From: an uncultured Kordia sp. | GTDB taxonomy: Bacteria; Bacteroidota; Bacteroidia; Flavobacteriales; Flavobacteriaceae | Assembly (NCBI RefSeq): GCF_947496985.1 | Contig: NZ_CANMEZ010000007.1 | Location: 186,001 to 250,000 of the forward strand | Length of the DNA: 64,000 bases | Direction: 5' to 3' | Shown here: in pieces, positions 27,174-36,417 of the stretch | Numbering within the stretch: the stretch's first letter is position 1 | Layout of the letters: each line of letters opens with the position of its first letter | Position numbers and translations under genes: made by a program | The notes under the pieces: model-generated | Told to the model about the DNA's origin: nothing | The model's database searches: none | The model's input: the letters and a program-made list of their open reading frames with translations, nothing else

Positions 27174-27444
27174 TCAATTTTCTGGTAATTGTTCTATAAT
27201 TTGATACGTACTTAAGTTTAAAAAGTTTTCAGGATCAGCTAGTATGTTTTGTAAGATGAAAGGCGTATTTGGGTTGACACCTATGTATTGCGCATTTCCG
27301 TCCATATTTATATCATTAGTACTGTAGCCAGCAATACTAAATGTTGACAGGTTTAAAAAAGTTGCTAACATCATTCAAAACTTGTGATAATATAGTAGGC
27401 GCATCAGATGTTGTACCTGAATTACGTGTATCTAAACAATACCA
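27174..27444 (-). pseudogene. Frameshifted C-terminal fragment of a dockerin-like secreted protein
   Basis: On the minus strand, from just after the helicase stop codon, the frame reads LDTRNSGTTSDAPTILSQ and then VLNDVSNF. An extra base in the T-run at 27355-27360 disrupts it. In the shifted frame it continues NLSTFSIAGYSTNDINMDG, then an FILQNILADPENFLNL-type segment and a final IIEQLPEN. The DxNMDG unit with a following ILxNILxxP stretch is typical of C-terminal ends of large flavobacterial surface proteins. The N-terminal bulk is missing, so this is a remnant. Confidence 0.6.
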
Positions 27445-30099
27445 TCACTTCCAAATCACTTCTTTTTTTGTCGTTTGTTTCAACACATTGGTTACGTGAA
27501 ATAAGCGTGCTTTGATCAATAATTTTCGTCCGATGACTGTTCGGGTAAAATGTAATTTTGCATCACCAACATATAAATTCCAATACTCAAAAAAGACCAA
27601 AGCATCTTTCTTATTCGTACTACAAATGGAAGGCACTGTAAAGTAATTCTGCCAATCAGATTTTGATCCAAAAATGCTCGTTTTCTCTAACAAATAGCGT
27701 GGATTTTCTATCGGATCCAAAATTTCTTGCATCGCTTTTACAAACAACGCACTTTCTACACGCGTGGCACCATAAATATTACAAACGGTATCGCCGCCAT
27801 ACAAATGCTCCGAACGAATATCAATTTCGTCAAGATTAGTGGTAATATAACCTAATTTATGCAAGGTTTGCAAAACGGTTTCGCCAATATCAATCATATT
27901 TCTATGCACAAAACGCGATTGTACGTACACACGAATTCTCGTAAATATTTTAAATGCTAGAAAAATTCCTAGTACAGAAAGTAACCCGTAAATTCCATAC
28001 AAAACGCCTACTTGCATATTCATAAAAGCTTCATAAAAGTAGAATTGTATCAATACAATTGCAACGCCAATTGAAAGTTCCGCAGAAATATATTTTGCCA
28101 AGTCGCGATGATAAACTTCTTTTCTTTGTACTCCGCTGCTTCTATTTTCGTTAAAATATTGTATTTCAGTAATTAGGGTGTTTCCTTTTTTAATAGCCGT
28201 TTGCCAAGCGTTTCGAATCTTTTTTCTATTCTTTGCTAACGCGAATGTACGCTCGTTTAGGTTTGCAACATGTTTAGCATCAAAAGCTGAAGGAAACATC
28301 AGTCTACCAATTCCTGTACTGATATAAGCAGGCTCTGTATTTGAAATTCCAACAAACGCATGAAAACGACGTTCTAATTTTTCAAAATCACTTCCGCCAT
28401 TTTTTACAGTTGGATCAATACAGGCCAAATGCCAAATTGTGCTTACTTTTTCAGAATTTCCGTGTTGTGACCGAATAGCTCTTCCGCGCATTTGATTTGA
28501 TGAAACATACGAACCAACAAAAGATGCCAAAATAAGTGTATTAATTGCTGGAGAATCCCAACCTTCACCTAATAAAGATTTTGTTCCTACCAAAATAGTG
28601 ATGTATCCAAATTCAAATAGTTTGGTAATATCTGCTACCAAATCAGATTTTACTTTTGTATTTATTTTAATATTTATAAATCTATCATCGCAATCTAACA
28701 ATGAATATTTATATTCCTTTTCAGGATTGATTTCTGCCAGAACTTCCAAACATGATTTCGGAATAATTACCATCGTTCCTGAAAGTACTGCCAATGTTGA
28801 AATATCACTTAATGAAGTTCGCACATGTTGAAAAATAGGTAATACACCTAATAAGTTTACATCTGTAATATCTTGATAAGTCAAAAATTCCTTCCGAATA
28901 TAATCGGTTAAGACAACAGCACGTAATTGTGTATCTAAGTTTTGGTGTTCATTATATAAAATATCAACAATGCTTCTAAGTTTGCTAGGACTATTTGCAA
29001 GCGCTCTAAAGATTTCTACATCCCTAAAAATATCAACGCGTTTTTTATTCAACACACCTTTTCTACGCATTTGATTTTCAAACTTTTGTAAAAATTCTTC
29101 ATGCATGAACAATTGCTCACGATCTCTAAATACAAGATTTTGCAGTAAAATTTCGATCCAATTGTGATCTATCTCGGGTAAGTTTACTTTTTTATTCTTT
29201 TCAAAACCTAGAACTTCTAACAAAAACGGATTGATCTCTTTTCCAATCGATTTTAGGAAGATTAAAATACTCGAAAAATAACTCGGTTCTTTGTAGATTT
29301 CATTTAAAACTTCATCTGTGATTTTCAAAAAACGATGCGACGTTAACAACCGAATAAATGCTTCATTTTGTTGTAAATCGGCAATAAACTCTTTTGCTTT
29401 TTTTCGGCCATTTATAATAGTAATCGTTTGAGAAGTATTTGGAAAAGAAAAATGTATAAAATCTTGATGTGGACACAAATCGCCTTCTTTTACCAAATCG
29501 GGCACAGCAATTTCTTCATCAATTGGACCACATAATTCAAAATATCGTGATAATTCTTGATCCGTACTGTCAATTGGCGGCGTTGCGGTTAAGGCAATCG
29601 TAGTCAAATTTCGATCATCTTTTAAAGCAAACAAACATTTCCACCATTCATTCTTCAAATGATGTGCTTCATCTAATACAATTGCTTCAATTCCGTACGA
29701 TTCAAAATATGCTAAAAATGCTACTTTTGTATCAAATGATTTGTAAAAAGTATGCAATGCCTGATAAGTTACAAACGTTAACATTGCAGGTTGTTTGATA
29801 TCAAAAGAATAATCTGTAAATAAACCATCTTTTGTAAAAAAAGAAAGCAATCGATTTTTCCATTGATTCCGAATCGTTAAGGTTGGTGCAAATACAATGG
29901 TTTTCTTTTGCACTCTTCGGAGCATTTCAATTCCTAAAATGGTTTTTCCAGAGCCTGGTGGCGCTACAACATGCAAATGATTGTCGTTCAAATGCAAATT
30001 GAAATGTGCTAAAAATTGTTCTTGATAATTTCGCCAAGAAAACTGAAATCGTAACGATTCAAATGGCGTATTTGATATGACTTTCGGTTTATTATTCAT
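27445..30099 (-). CDS. SF2 DEAH-box helicase with two transmembrane segments
   Basis: An 884-aa protein. Helicase motifs are in order: Walker A APPGSGKT (46-53), FAPTLTIRNQW (70-80), DEAH (143-146), TATPP (171-175), then a long insert, motif V GEGWDSP (511-517) and motif VI QMRGRAIRS (536-544). Unusually, two hydrophobic helices follow (about 672-690 and 696-716), and a further 170 residues contain no motif I recognise. It resembles the ATPase subunit of restriction-type or UvrB-like helicases, but no nuclease or methylase is adjacent. It is divergent from hemB across a strong inverted repeat. Confidence 0.82.
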   Translation of the reverse strand: MNNKPKVISNTPFESLRFQFSWRNYQEQFLAHFNLHLNDNHLHVVAPPGSGKTILGIEMLRRVQKKTIVFAPTLTIRNQWKNRLLSFFTKDGLFTDYSFDIKQPAMLTFVTYQALHTFYKSFDTKVAFLAYFESYGIEAIVLDEAHHLKNEWWKCLFALKDDRNLTTIALTATPPIDSTDQELSRYFELCGPIDEEIAVPDLVKEGDLCPHQDFIHFSFPNTSQTITIINGRKKAKEFIADLQQNEAFIRLLTSHRFLKITDEVLNEIYKEPSYFSSILIFLKSIGKEINPFLLEVLGFEKNKKVNLPEIDHNWIEILLQNLVFRDREQLFMHEEFLQKFENQMRRKGVLNKKRVDIFRDVEIFRALANSPSKLRSIVDILYNEHQNLDTQLRAVVLTDYIRKEFLTYQDITDVNLLGVLPIFQHVRTSLSDISTLAVLSGTMVIIPKSCLEVLAEINPEKEYKYSLLDCDDRFINIKINTKVKSDLVADITKLFEFGYITILVGTKSLLGEGWDSPAINTLILASFVGSYVSSNQMRGRAIRSQHGNSEKVSTIWHLACIDPTVKNGGSDFEKLERRFHAFVGISNTEPAYISTGIGRLMFPSAFDAKHVANLNERTFALAKNRKKIRNAWQTAIKKGNTLITEIQYFNENRSSGVQRKEVYHRDLAKYISAELSIGVAIVLIQFYFYEAFMNMQVGVLYGIYGLLSVLGIFLAFKIFTRIRVYVQSRFVHRNMIDIGETVLQTLHKLGYITTNLDEIDIRSEHLYGGDTVCNIYGATRVESALFVKAMQEILDPIENPRYLLEKTSIFGSKSDWQNYFTVPSICSTNKKDALVFFEYWNLYVGDAKLHFTRTVIGRKLLIKARLFHVTNVLKQTTKKEVIWK

Positions 30100-30107
30100 T
30101 ATCTTTG
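30100..30107 (+). promoter_or_regulatory. TAnnTTTG box upstream of hemB
   Basis: TATCTTTG matches the Bacteroidetes -7 consensus on the plus strand, 59 nt before the hemB ATG. If used, the transcript would begin with the 15-bp hairpin described at 30107-30143. No good TTG box was seen at 19-20 nt, so support is limited. Confidence 0.3.
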
Positions 30108-30143
30108 TGAGATCTAAAATAGAAAAGATATTTTAGATCTCAC
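30107..30143. promoter_or_regulatory. 15-bp perfect inverted repeat between helicase and hemB
   Basis: GTGAGATCTAAAATA (30107-30121), a 7-nt spacer and TATTTTAGATCTCAC (30129-30143) pair perfectly. It lies 24 nt before hemB, so it could be an operator shared by both divergent genes or a hairpin in the hemB leader. Confidence 0.6.
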
Positions 30144-30160
30144 GATTTATCTTTAAATAA

Positions 30161-31141
<981 letters not shown>

Positions 31142-31150
31142 TAGCTGAAC

Positions 31151-31558
31151 ATGAAAGCTGCGATTTCAATATTTGTATTTATAATTTCTGCTGGAGCAGC
31201 TATCCTATTTTATATAAACGCTGAAGAACAGCAATATGCCGCTGTTATGGTAATTAAAGAGAAACCACAATTTATTTGTGGCACATATTATATATCTCCA
31301 CTTTTAAATGAAAAAGCTAAAGCTGGAAAACAATTGTTTAATACCAATTGTGCCGCTTGCCATAAACTTGATAAGTATTCTACAGGTCCGCCTTTACGAA
31401 ATATTAATGAGCGTTTTACAACTGAAGATATTATTAAATTTATACGAAATGATTTTTCAGGTACGATAAAATATACTGAAAAAAGCGATTATAAATGCAC
31501 TTCATTTCCTAATTTATCCGATATAGACATTCAAACTATTTTACACTATACTAATTAA
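31151..31558 (+). CDS. Membrane-anchored monoheme cytochrome c with atypical sixth ligand
   Basis: A 135-aa protein with an N-terminal anchor (about 3-22) and one heme c site, CAACH (C67, C70, H71), followed by GPPLRNI. At the usual distal-ligand site the family reads MxxFPxLT/S; here it is CTSFPNLSD, with C116 in place of the Met, and no other methionine exists after residue 33. Cysteine ligation, or a histidine-only site, would lower the redox potential; this is inferred. It is 9 nt downstream of hemB and 6 nt upstream of a DinB-type gene. Confidence 0.85.
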   Translation: MKAAISIFVFIISAGAAILFYINAEEQQYAAVMVIKEKPQFICGTYYISPLLNEKAKAGKQLFNTNCAACHKLDKYSTGPPLRNINERFTTEDIIKFIRNDFSGTIKYTEKSDYKCTSFPNLSDIDIQTILHYTN

Positions 31559-31564
31559 CTTTTT

Positions 31565-32071
31565 ATGCAAAAACATCTACTACTTATCATCATCTTCGTG
31601 AGTACATTCGCGAAAGCACAAGACACGCCAATTTCTGCTTTTTTAGAAAAATGGGAAAACTCTAAAAACTATTTGATAGAAATGGCAGAAGCCATGCCAG
31701 AAGATAAATACGATTTTAAACCAACGGATCGTCAGAAATCATTTAAGGAGCAATTATTACACATCAAAGGAAATATGGATTGGCTAAGTACAACCTATTT
31801 TTCAGAAGATAAAAAAGATGTTTCTAAGAAAACTTATACTACAAAAGCAGAAATCATTCTGGCATTAAAAGAAGCTTTTAACAATACGGCTAATATCATT
31901 AAAAATACTTCCGCAGACGAGTTAAAAAAAGTGGTTGAGTTTTTTGCAGGTCCAAAAACCAAACTACAAATCTTGAATTTATTACAAGATCATGTAACAC
32001 ATCATCGAGGACAAATCATTGTATATTTAAACCTTAATGAAGTAAAACCACCAAAATATAGAGGTTGGTAA
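31565..32071 (+). CDS. Exported DinB-like protein
   Basis: A 168-aa protein with a signal peptide (ending FAKA-QD) and a DinB four-helix-bundle domain. HIKGNMDWL and HVTHHRGQIIVYL carry the three histidines expected to bind a divalent metal. DinB superfamily members include thiol-dependent transferases; location outside the cytoplasm is unusual but common in Bacteroidetes. It follows the cytochrome c gene by 6 nt, so a hemB-cytochrome-DinB operon is likely. Confidence 0.85.
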   Translation: MQKHLLLIIIFVSTFAKAQDTPISAFLEKWENSKNYLIEMAEAMPEDKYDFKPTDRQKSFKEQLLHIKGNMDWLSTTYFSEDKKDVSKKTYTTKAEIILALKEAFNNTANIIKNTSADELKKVVEFFAGPKTKLQILNLLQDHVTHHRGQIIVYLNLNEVKPPKYRGW

Positions 32072-32140
32072 TTTATTTTAATTTGATATAAGAAAGTTAA
32101 CTTACACACACTTATTATCGTCAACTAACACAATAATAAT

Positions 32141-32512
32141 ATGAAAGTAACTGCTAAACACAATGAACGCGTTGCAAAAATGACATTTGCTTCAGTATAT
32201 CCACATTACGTAACGAAAGTAGAAAAAAATGGTAGAACAAAGGAAGAACTACATCAAGTAATAACTTGGTTGACAGGATTCAATGACAATAAAATACAAG
32301 ATCTTATTGATGAAAAAGTGACTTTTGAAACCTTTTTTGAGAGAGCAGAGTTGCACCCAAACGCTCATTTGATAAAAGGCGTTATATGTGGTTATCGTAT
32401 TGAAGAAATTGATAATACATTAACCAGACAAGCTAGATACCTCGATAAATTAATAGAAGAACTAGCCCGAGGTCGTAAAATGGAAAAGATTTTAAGAGAG
32501 GAGAAGAAATAA
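32141..32512 (+). CDS. DUF2200 domain-containing protein
   Basis: A 123-aa soluble protein whose whole length matches DUF2200: FASVYPHYVTKVEKNGRTKEEL, then ITWLTGF, and HPNAHLIKGVICGYRIEEID with a basic helix at the end (RQARYLDKLIEELARGRK). Function of the family is unknown. It is transcribed alone, or from a weak site 70 nt after the DinB gene, and ends at a shared terminator. Confidence 0.88.
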   Translation: MKVTAKHNERVAKMTFASVYPHYVTKVEKNGRTKEELHQVITWLTGFNDNKIQDLIDEKVTFETFFERAELHPNAHLIKGVICGYRIEEIDNTLTRQARYLDKLIEELARGRKMEKILREEKK

Positions 32513-32530
32513 ATTCATCTCAATGATAAA

Positions 32531-32568
32531 AAAGCTGTTTTGAAATTATACAATTTCAAAACAGCTTT
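32531..32568. terminator. Strong 17-bp terminator between DUF2200 and a small peptide gene
   Basis: AAAGCTGTTTTGAAATT (32531-32547) and AATTTCAAAACAGCTTT (32552-32568) form a perfect stem with a 4-nt loop. The T6 tract is on the minus-strand side, so it chiefly ends the 32582-32743 peptide gene but lies between two converging genes. Confidence 0.85.
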
Positions 32569-32581
32569 CACTTTTAAAATC

Positions 32582-32743
32582 CTATGGCCACCAGTCTAAA
32601 ACACAAGAAACTTGTGGACGAGAAATACATCTTTCTTCTTCAACTGGCTCTACCGGTTTGTAAGGTGGTCTTCCTCCTGTTGCTTCAGCAATTGTTGACT
32701 TTTTAATATTCAACTTGTCTAAACTTACATTCTTTTTTTTCAT
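32582..32743 (-). CDS. GG-leader peptide precursor, 53 aa, two cysteines
   Basis: A short gene reading MKKKNVSLDKLNIKKSTIAE, then ATGG, then a core RPPYKPVEPVEEERC and a tail with SC and a final DWWP. The Lys-rich start, LxxLNIKKSTIA pattern and GG resemble Bacteroidetes class I lanthipeptide/GG-leader natural product precursors. The core has two cysteines seven residues apart. A good promoter (32773-32803) and a strong terminator flank it, which supports a real monocistronic gene. No modification enzyme is nearby, so the mature product is unknown. Confidence 0.75.
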   Translation of the reverse strand: MKKKNVSLDKLNIKKSTIAEATGGRPPYKPVEPVEEERCISRPQVSCVLDWWP

Positions 32744-32772
32744 TTTAATAAAGTTTTGATTTAATTATGAAG

Positions 32773-32803
32773 CAAAATTATACGCCAAAACACTACAAAA
32801 CAA
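32773..32803 (-). promoter_or_regulatory. Promoter of the 53-aa peptide gene
   Basis: On the minus strand a TTG (32801-32803), 20 nt and TAATTTTG (32773-32780) fit the Bacteroidetes consensus exactly. The box ends about 30 nt before the peptide's ATG. Confidence 0.65.
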
Positions 32804-32995
32804 CCACATACACTGAGCCTTTATAAAAGAATAGGTGACTTTTTATAAAATATCACTGTAAGTTTTGTAACAAAAAGAAGAACAGTATATCGAATAAATA
32901 AGCCCAAAAGGCAGAAACTTTACGGATTCATACAGATATCTGAAAAATTGATTAAAATATTATCTAAATTCGCTATATACAATTTTCAAAGAACC

Positions 32996-34075
32996 ATGAC
33001 ACTATTAATATTTTACGGAGTTATCTCTATTTTCTTTTCGTTTTTATGCTCAATTTTAGAAGCAGTTTTATTAAGCGTTACACCAACATTTGTAAACATT
33101 AAAAAGAAAGAAGGAAAACCTTTTGCCGATGCCTTAAAAGCCTTGAAGCAAGATGTTGATAAACCTTTAATTGCGATTCTTACGCTAAACACTATTGCAC
33201 ACACCGTTGGTGCAATTTTAGTAGGAACCGAAGCAAAAAAACTATATGGAGACGGCGATAGTTATGGTGTGTTTATTATTTCTGTTATCATGACTATTTT
33301 AATTTTAGTAGCTTCTGAAATTATTCCAAAAACAATTGGTGCTAAGTATTGGAAAGAATTAGCAAACTTTACCACAAAGACACTTGGGATTATGGTAATC
33401 TTCTTAAAATACACAGGAATTTTATGGATTTTACAGTTGTTTACGAAAATTATAGGTAGTAAAGGACATGGTGAAAGTGTATTGAGTCGTGAAGATTTTG
33501 GTGCGATGGCAGAAATTGCAACAGATAAAGGTGTATTTCAAGAATCTGAAAGTAAAGTCATTCGTAATCTTCTAGGTTTTAAAGACATTTTAGTGAAAGA
33601 TGTGATGACACCACGATCTGTATTGAAGATTGATAGTTCTACTAAGACAATTCAAGAGTTTTTTGATGAAAACCCTGATTTAAAGTTTTCTCGAATCCCA
33701 ATTCATGGAGAAAAAGCAGATGATATTATTGGATATATTTTAAAAGATAAGTTGATGGAAGCCATTATTCATGGAAAAGGTGATGAGCCTTTAGAATCTA
33801 TCAAACGTGAATTGTTAGTTACAGATCGTAATTTGCCAATTCCTGAATTATTTGAAAAACTGATAGAACACCGTGAACATATTGCCTTAGTAGTTGATGA
33901 ATATGGTTCCGTAAGTGGTTTGGTAAGTCAGGAAGACGTTATTGAAACCTTATTAGGCTTAGAAATTATGGACGAGAGTGACAATGTAGCAGATTTACAA
34001 CAACTCGCTCGTAAAAGTTGGGAAAAACGCGCTAAGAAGCTTGGATTGATTGAAAAAAATAACCCAGAAGAATAA
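32996..34075 (+). CDS. CNNM/CBS domain protein (CorC/HlyC-like)
   Basis: The ATG at 32996 (rather than the TTG at 32948) gives 359 aa with a first helix MTLLIFYGVISIFFSF. Residues about 1-150 form the DUF21/CNNM membrane domain (SILEAVLLS, ILTLNTIAHTVGAILVG, IIPKTIG). Residues about 185-315 contain two CBS repeats (VKDVMTPRSVL, HIALVVDEYGSVSGLVSQEDVIETL). Such proteins take part in magnesium or cobalt efflux or its control. The CorC-type C-terminal transport domain is absent; the protein ends shortly after the CBS pair. Confidence 0.9.
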   Translation: MTLLIFYGVISIFFSFLCSILEAVLLSVTPTFVNIKKKEGKPFADALKALKQDVDKPLIAILTLNTIAHTVGAILVGTEAKKLYGDGDSYGVFIISVIMTILILVASEIIPKTIGAKYWKELANFTTKTLGIMVIFLKYTGILWILQLFTKIIGSKGHGESVLSREDFGAMAEIATDKGVFQESESKVIRNLLGFKDILVKDVMTPRSVLKIDSSTKTIQEFFDENPDLKFSRIPIHGEKADDIIGYILKDKLMEAIIHGKGDEPLESIKRELLVTDRNLPIPELFEKLIEHREHIALVVDEYGSVSGLVSQEDVIETLLGLEIMDESDNVADLQQLARKSWEKRAKKLGLIEKNNPEE

Positions 34076-34294
34076 ATCAACTGGGTATATTATCATTGGT
34101 ATTTTTTAAATAAATTACCAACTACTAACAACTATTTTAATACTGATACGTAATAAACTTAATCTTCTTAGTAAATAGGAATTAAGTATTTGACTAAGTT
34201 CATGGTAACATTTTGGGCATTACAAATCTATAAAAAAAACGTATTTCACCCGTATTTTCACTCATTTTATCGATGAATTGTGGGTTTAGTTTCG

Positions 34295-34780
34295 ATGAAT
34301 ACACATACAGCATACATAAAGACACCTTTAGGAATAACAAGACTTGTTGCCAGCGAAAATGGAATTACAGAAATTTCTGTACTTAATGATGTTTCTGACA
34401 GTTTTTTAACGGAAGTAATTCCTGAAACTCTTCAAGAATGTGCGCAACAATTACATGAATATTTTAACGGAACGCGTACCGAATTTCAATTACCATTTGC
34501 ACCTAAAGGAACAACTTTTCAACAAAAAGTATGGAATGCTTTAAACGAAATTCCGTTTGGCAAAACTTGTTCATATCTAGAGTTGTCTAAAAAATTAGGT
34601 GATGTAAAAGCTATTAGAGCTGTTGCCGCTGCCAATGGAAAAAATCCGTTGTGGATTGTTACTCCTTGTCACAGAGTTATTGGAAGTGATGGTTCTTTAA
34701 CAGGATATGCTGGTGGATTATGGCGAAAAAAATGGTTACTAGATCATGAAAACCCTGTTAAACAGCAATCTCTTTTTTAA
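34295..34780 (+). CDS. ogt: Methylated-DNA--protein-cysteine methyltransferase
   Basis: Repairs O6-methylguanine by transferring the alkyl group to its own cysteine, once per molecule. The ATG at 34295 is preferred over an upstream GTG (34280). The 161-aa product has FQQKVWNALNEIPFGKTCSY, RAVAAANGKNPLWIVTPCHRVIGSDGSLTGYAGG with the acceptor Cys in PCHRV, and the arginine finger in KAIRAVAAAN. No Ada DNA-binding domain is fused. No operon partner is obvious. Confidence 0.95.
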   Translation: MNTHTAYIKTPLGITRLVASENGITEISVLNDVSDSFLTEVIPETLQECAQQLHEYFNGTRTEFQLPFAPKGTTFQQKVWNALNEIPFGKTCSYLELSKKLGDVKAIRAVAAANGKNPLWIVTPCHRVIGSDGSLTGYAGGLWRKKWLLDHENPVKQQSLF

Positions 34781-35022
34781 AAAACTCCTTTTCCTTTTAT
34801 AAAGAATCTTTTTTTGTTTTTCCGTTAAGATTACATCTCAAAACTCAATATTGAATTCCAAATTGGATAAAATTTCAAAGATAATGTTGTTAACAATATC
34901 GAGAAAAATGCATTGACTATAGCTGTCTTATGTGCAAATAATCCAAGTTATTATCCTTATGATAAAGGAAATCATACTTAAGATCAAACAAATTTTTATC
35001 TTTAAACTTCAAATAAAGATAT

Positions 35023-35541
35023 ATGTATCAAACGGCTACAAACTTCCTGAAAAAATTCATGCCTACTTCGGCAATTTTCAAATATGGATTCAATTTATCA
35101 CCTATGTATCGTCGTACAACGGCACGTGTGATAAAGATTAGTAACGATTTAAAAGAAGTTAAGATTAAAGTTCCATTAAGCTATAAAAACAAAAATTATG
35201 TGGGTGCCATTTTTGGTGGAAGTATGTTTGCTGCAACTGATCCAATTTATATGATTCAGCTCATGCAAATTTTAGGTAAAGACTATGTTGTTTGGGACAA
35301 ATCGGCAACAATTAACTACAAACGCCCGGCAAAAGAACATATATTTTGCGATTTTAAATTTACGGATGAAGAAATTGAAGTTATCAAAAAACGTGTGCAA
35401 AATGAACACGAAATTACGATTGAAAAGATAACTTATTTAAAAAATACAGAAAATACAATCTTTGCAGAAGTCATTAAAATCTTATATATTGCTGAGAAGC
35501 AATTTTATAAAGAAAAACTTAAAAAAAGAGCTTCGTCTTAA
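35023..35541 (+). CDS. DUF4442 hotdog-fold protein
   Basis: A 172-aa soluble protein matching DUF4442, a hotdog family related to thioesterases. Features include YRRTTARVIKISNDL, VPLSYKNKNYVGAIFGGSMFAATDPIYMIQLM and VWDKSATINYKRPAKE. The glycine-rich FGGSMFAA turn takes the place of the HGG motif of active hotdog thioesterases. It is 49 nt upstream of the exonuclease gene. Confidence 0.88.
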   Translation: MYQTATNFLKKFMPTSAIFKYGFNLSPMYRRTTARVIKISNDLKEVKIKVPLSYKNKNYVGAIFGGSMFAATDPIYMIQLMQILGKDYVVWDKSATINYKRPAKEHIFCDFKFTDEEIEVIKKRVQNEHEITIEKITYLKNTENTIFAEVIKILYIAEKQFYKEKLKKRASS

Positions 35542-35589
35542 CTTTATTTAGCTAATATTTACCCTCTTCAACGTACTAAAGTAAAGACT

Positions 35590-36303
35590 ATGTTACATAA
35601 AATACATCTAGAACACATCCTGTTTTTAGATATTGAAACTGTTCCAGAACACGCTTCGCATGATCATTTAGATGCTGATGAAAAAGCACTTTGGGAGCAA
35701 AAGACTACATACCAACGCAAAGACGATTTTACGGCTGAAGAATTTTATGATAGAGCTGGAATTTGGGCAGAGTTTGGTAAAATTATCTGTATTTCTGTTG
35801 GATATTTTGCCAATAAAGGTGATATAAGAAATTTTAGAACGACTTCCTTTCATGGAGAAGAAACACAACTTTTACAAGAGTTTCGAACGCTTTTAGAAAC
35901 ACATTTCAACAGACCTCATCATTTATTGTGTGCACACAATGGAAAAGAATTTGATTTTCCTTATATCGCCAGAAGAATGATTATCAATGGAATGACTTTA
36001 CCTTTTAAACTGAATCTTTTTGGTAAAAAACCTTGGGAAATTCCACATTTAGACACGCTTGAATTATGGAAATTTGGCGATTATAAGCATTATACTTCTT
36101 TAAAATTAATGACCAAAGTATTGGGCATTCCTTCACCTAAAGATGATATTGACGGAAGTCAGGTTAGAGATGTTTTTTATGAAGAAAATAATATCGATCG
36201 TATTATTGTGTATTGTGAAAAAGATGTCATCGCTGTCGCGCAGATTTTACTCAGACTTCGTAATGAAGAATTATTGAATGATGATGAAGTGTTGCATGTG
36301 TAA
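35590..36303 (+). CDS. Predicted 3'-5' exonuclease (PolB-type, DEDDy)
   Basis: A 237-aa RNase-H-like nuclease. FLDIETVPEH supplies the first Asp and Glu, LCAHNGKEFDFPYIARR the second Asp, and YCEKDVIAVAQI the Tyr-x3-Asp of DEDDy exonucleases, as in the predicted PolB-like exonuclease group. KHYTSLKLMTKVLGIPSPKDDIDG is the helix before it. Free-standing, so likely a DNA or RNA proofreading or repair nuclease; the exact substrate is unknown. Confidence 0.88.
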   Translation: MLHKIHLEHILFLDIETVPEHASHDHLDADEKALWEQKTTYQRKDDFTAEEFYDRAGIWAEFGKIICISVGYFANKGDIRNFRTTSFHGEETQLLQEFRTLLETHFNRPHHLLCAHNGKEFDFPYIARRMIINGMTLPFKLNLFGKKPWEIPHLDTLELWKFGDYKHYTSLKLMTKVLGIPSPKDDIDGSQVRDVFYEENNIDRIIVYCEKDVIAVAQILLRLRNEELLNDDEVLHV

Positions 36304-36361
36304 GTTTATAGGTTTTAGATTGCTTCGCTTTTGGGCTTACTAATATTAGTAAATTGAATAA

Positions 36362-36402
36362 TAGGCTTTTTCCACAACACATTTATGTATAAAAAAAGCC
36401 TA
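36362..36402. terminator. Bidirectional terminator between exonuclease and DUF5916 gene
   Basis: TAGGCTTTTT (36362-36371) and AAAAAGCCTA (36393-36402) pair with a 21-nt loop between converging genes. The U-run is part of the stem, which is common for AT-rich terminators. The outer sequences AATAATAGG (36357-36365) and CCTATTATT (36411-36419) offer an alternative pairing. Confidence 0.55.
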
Positions 36403-36417
36403 ATTATCTTCCTATTA

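Noticed and set aside
27445-30099. Restriction-modification or defence island around the helicase
   Set aside because: Neighbours are hemB, a pseudogene fragment and a TPR protein. No methylase, nuclease or toxin gene is adjacent.
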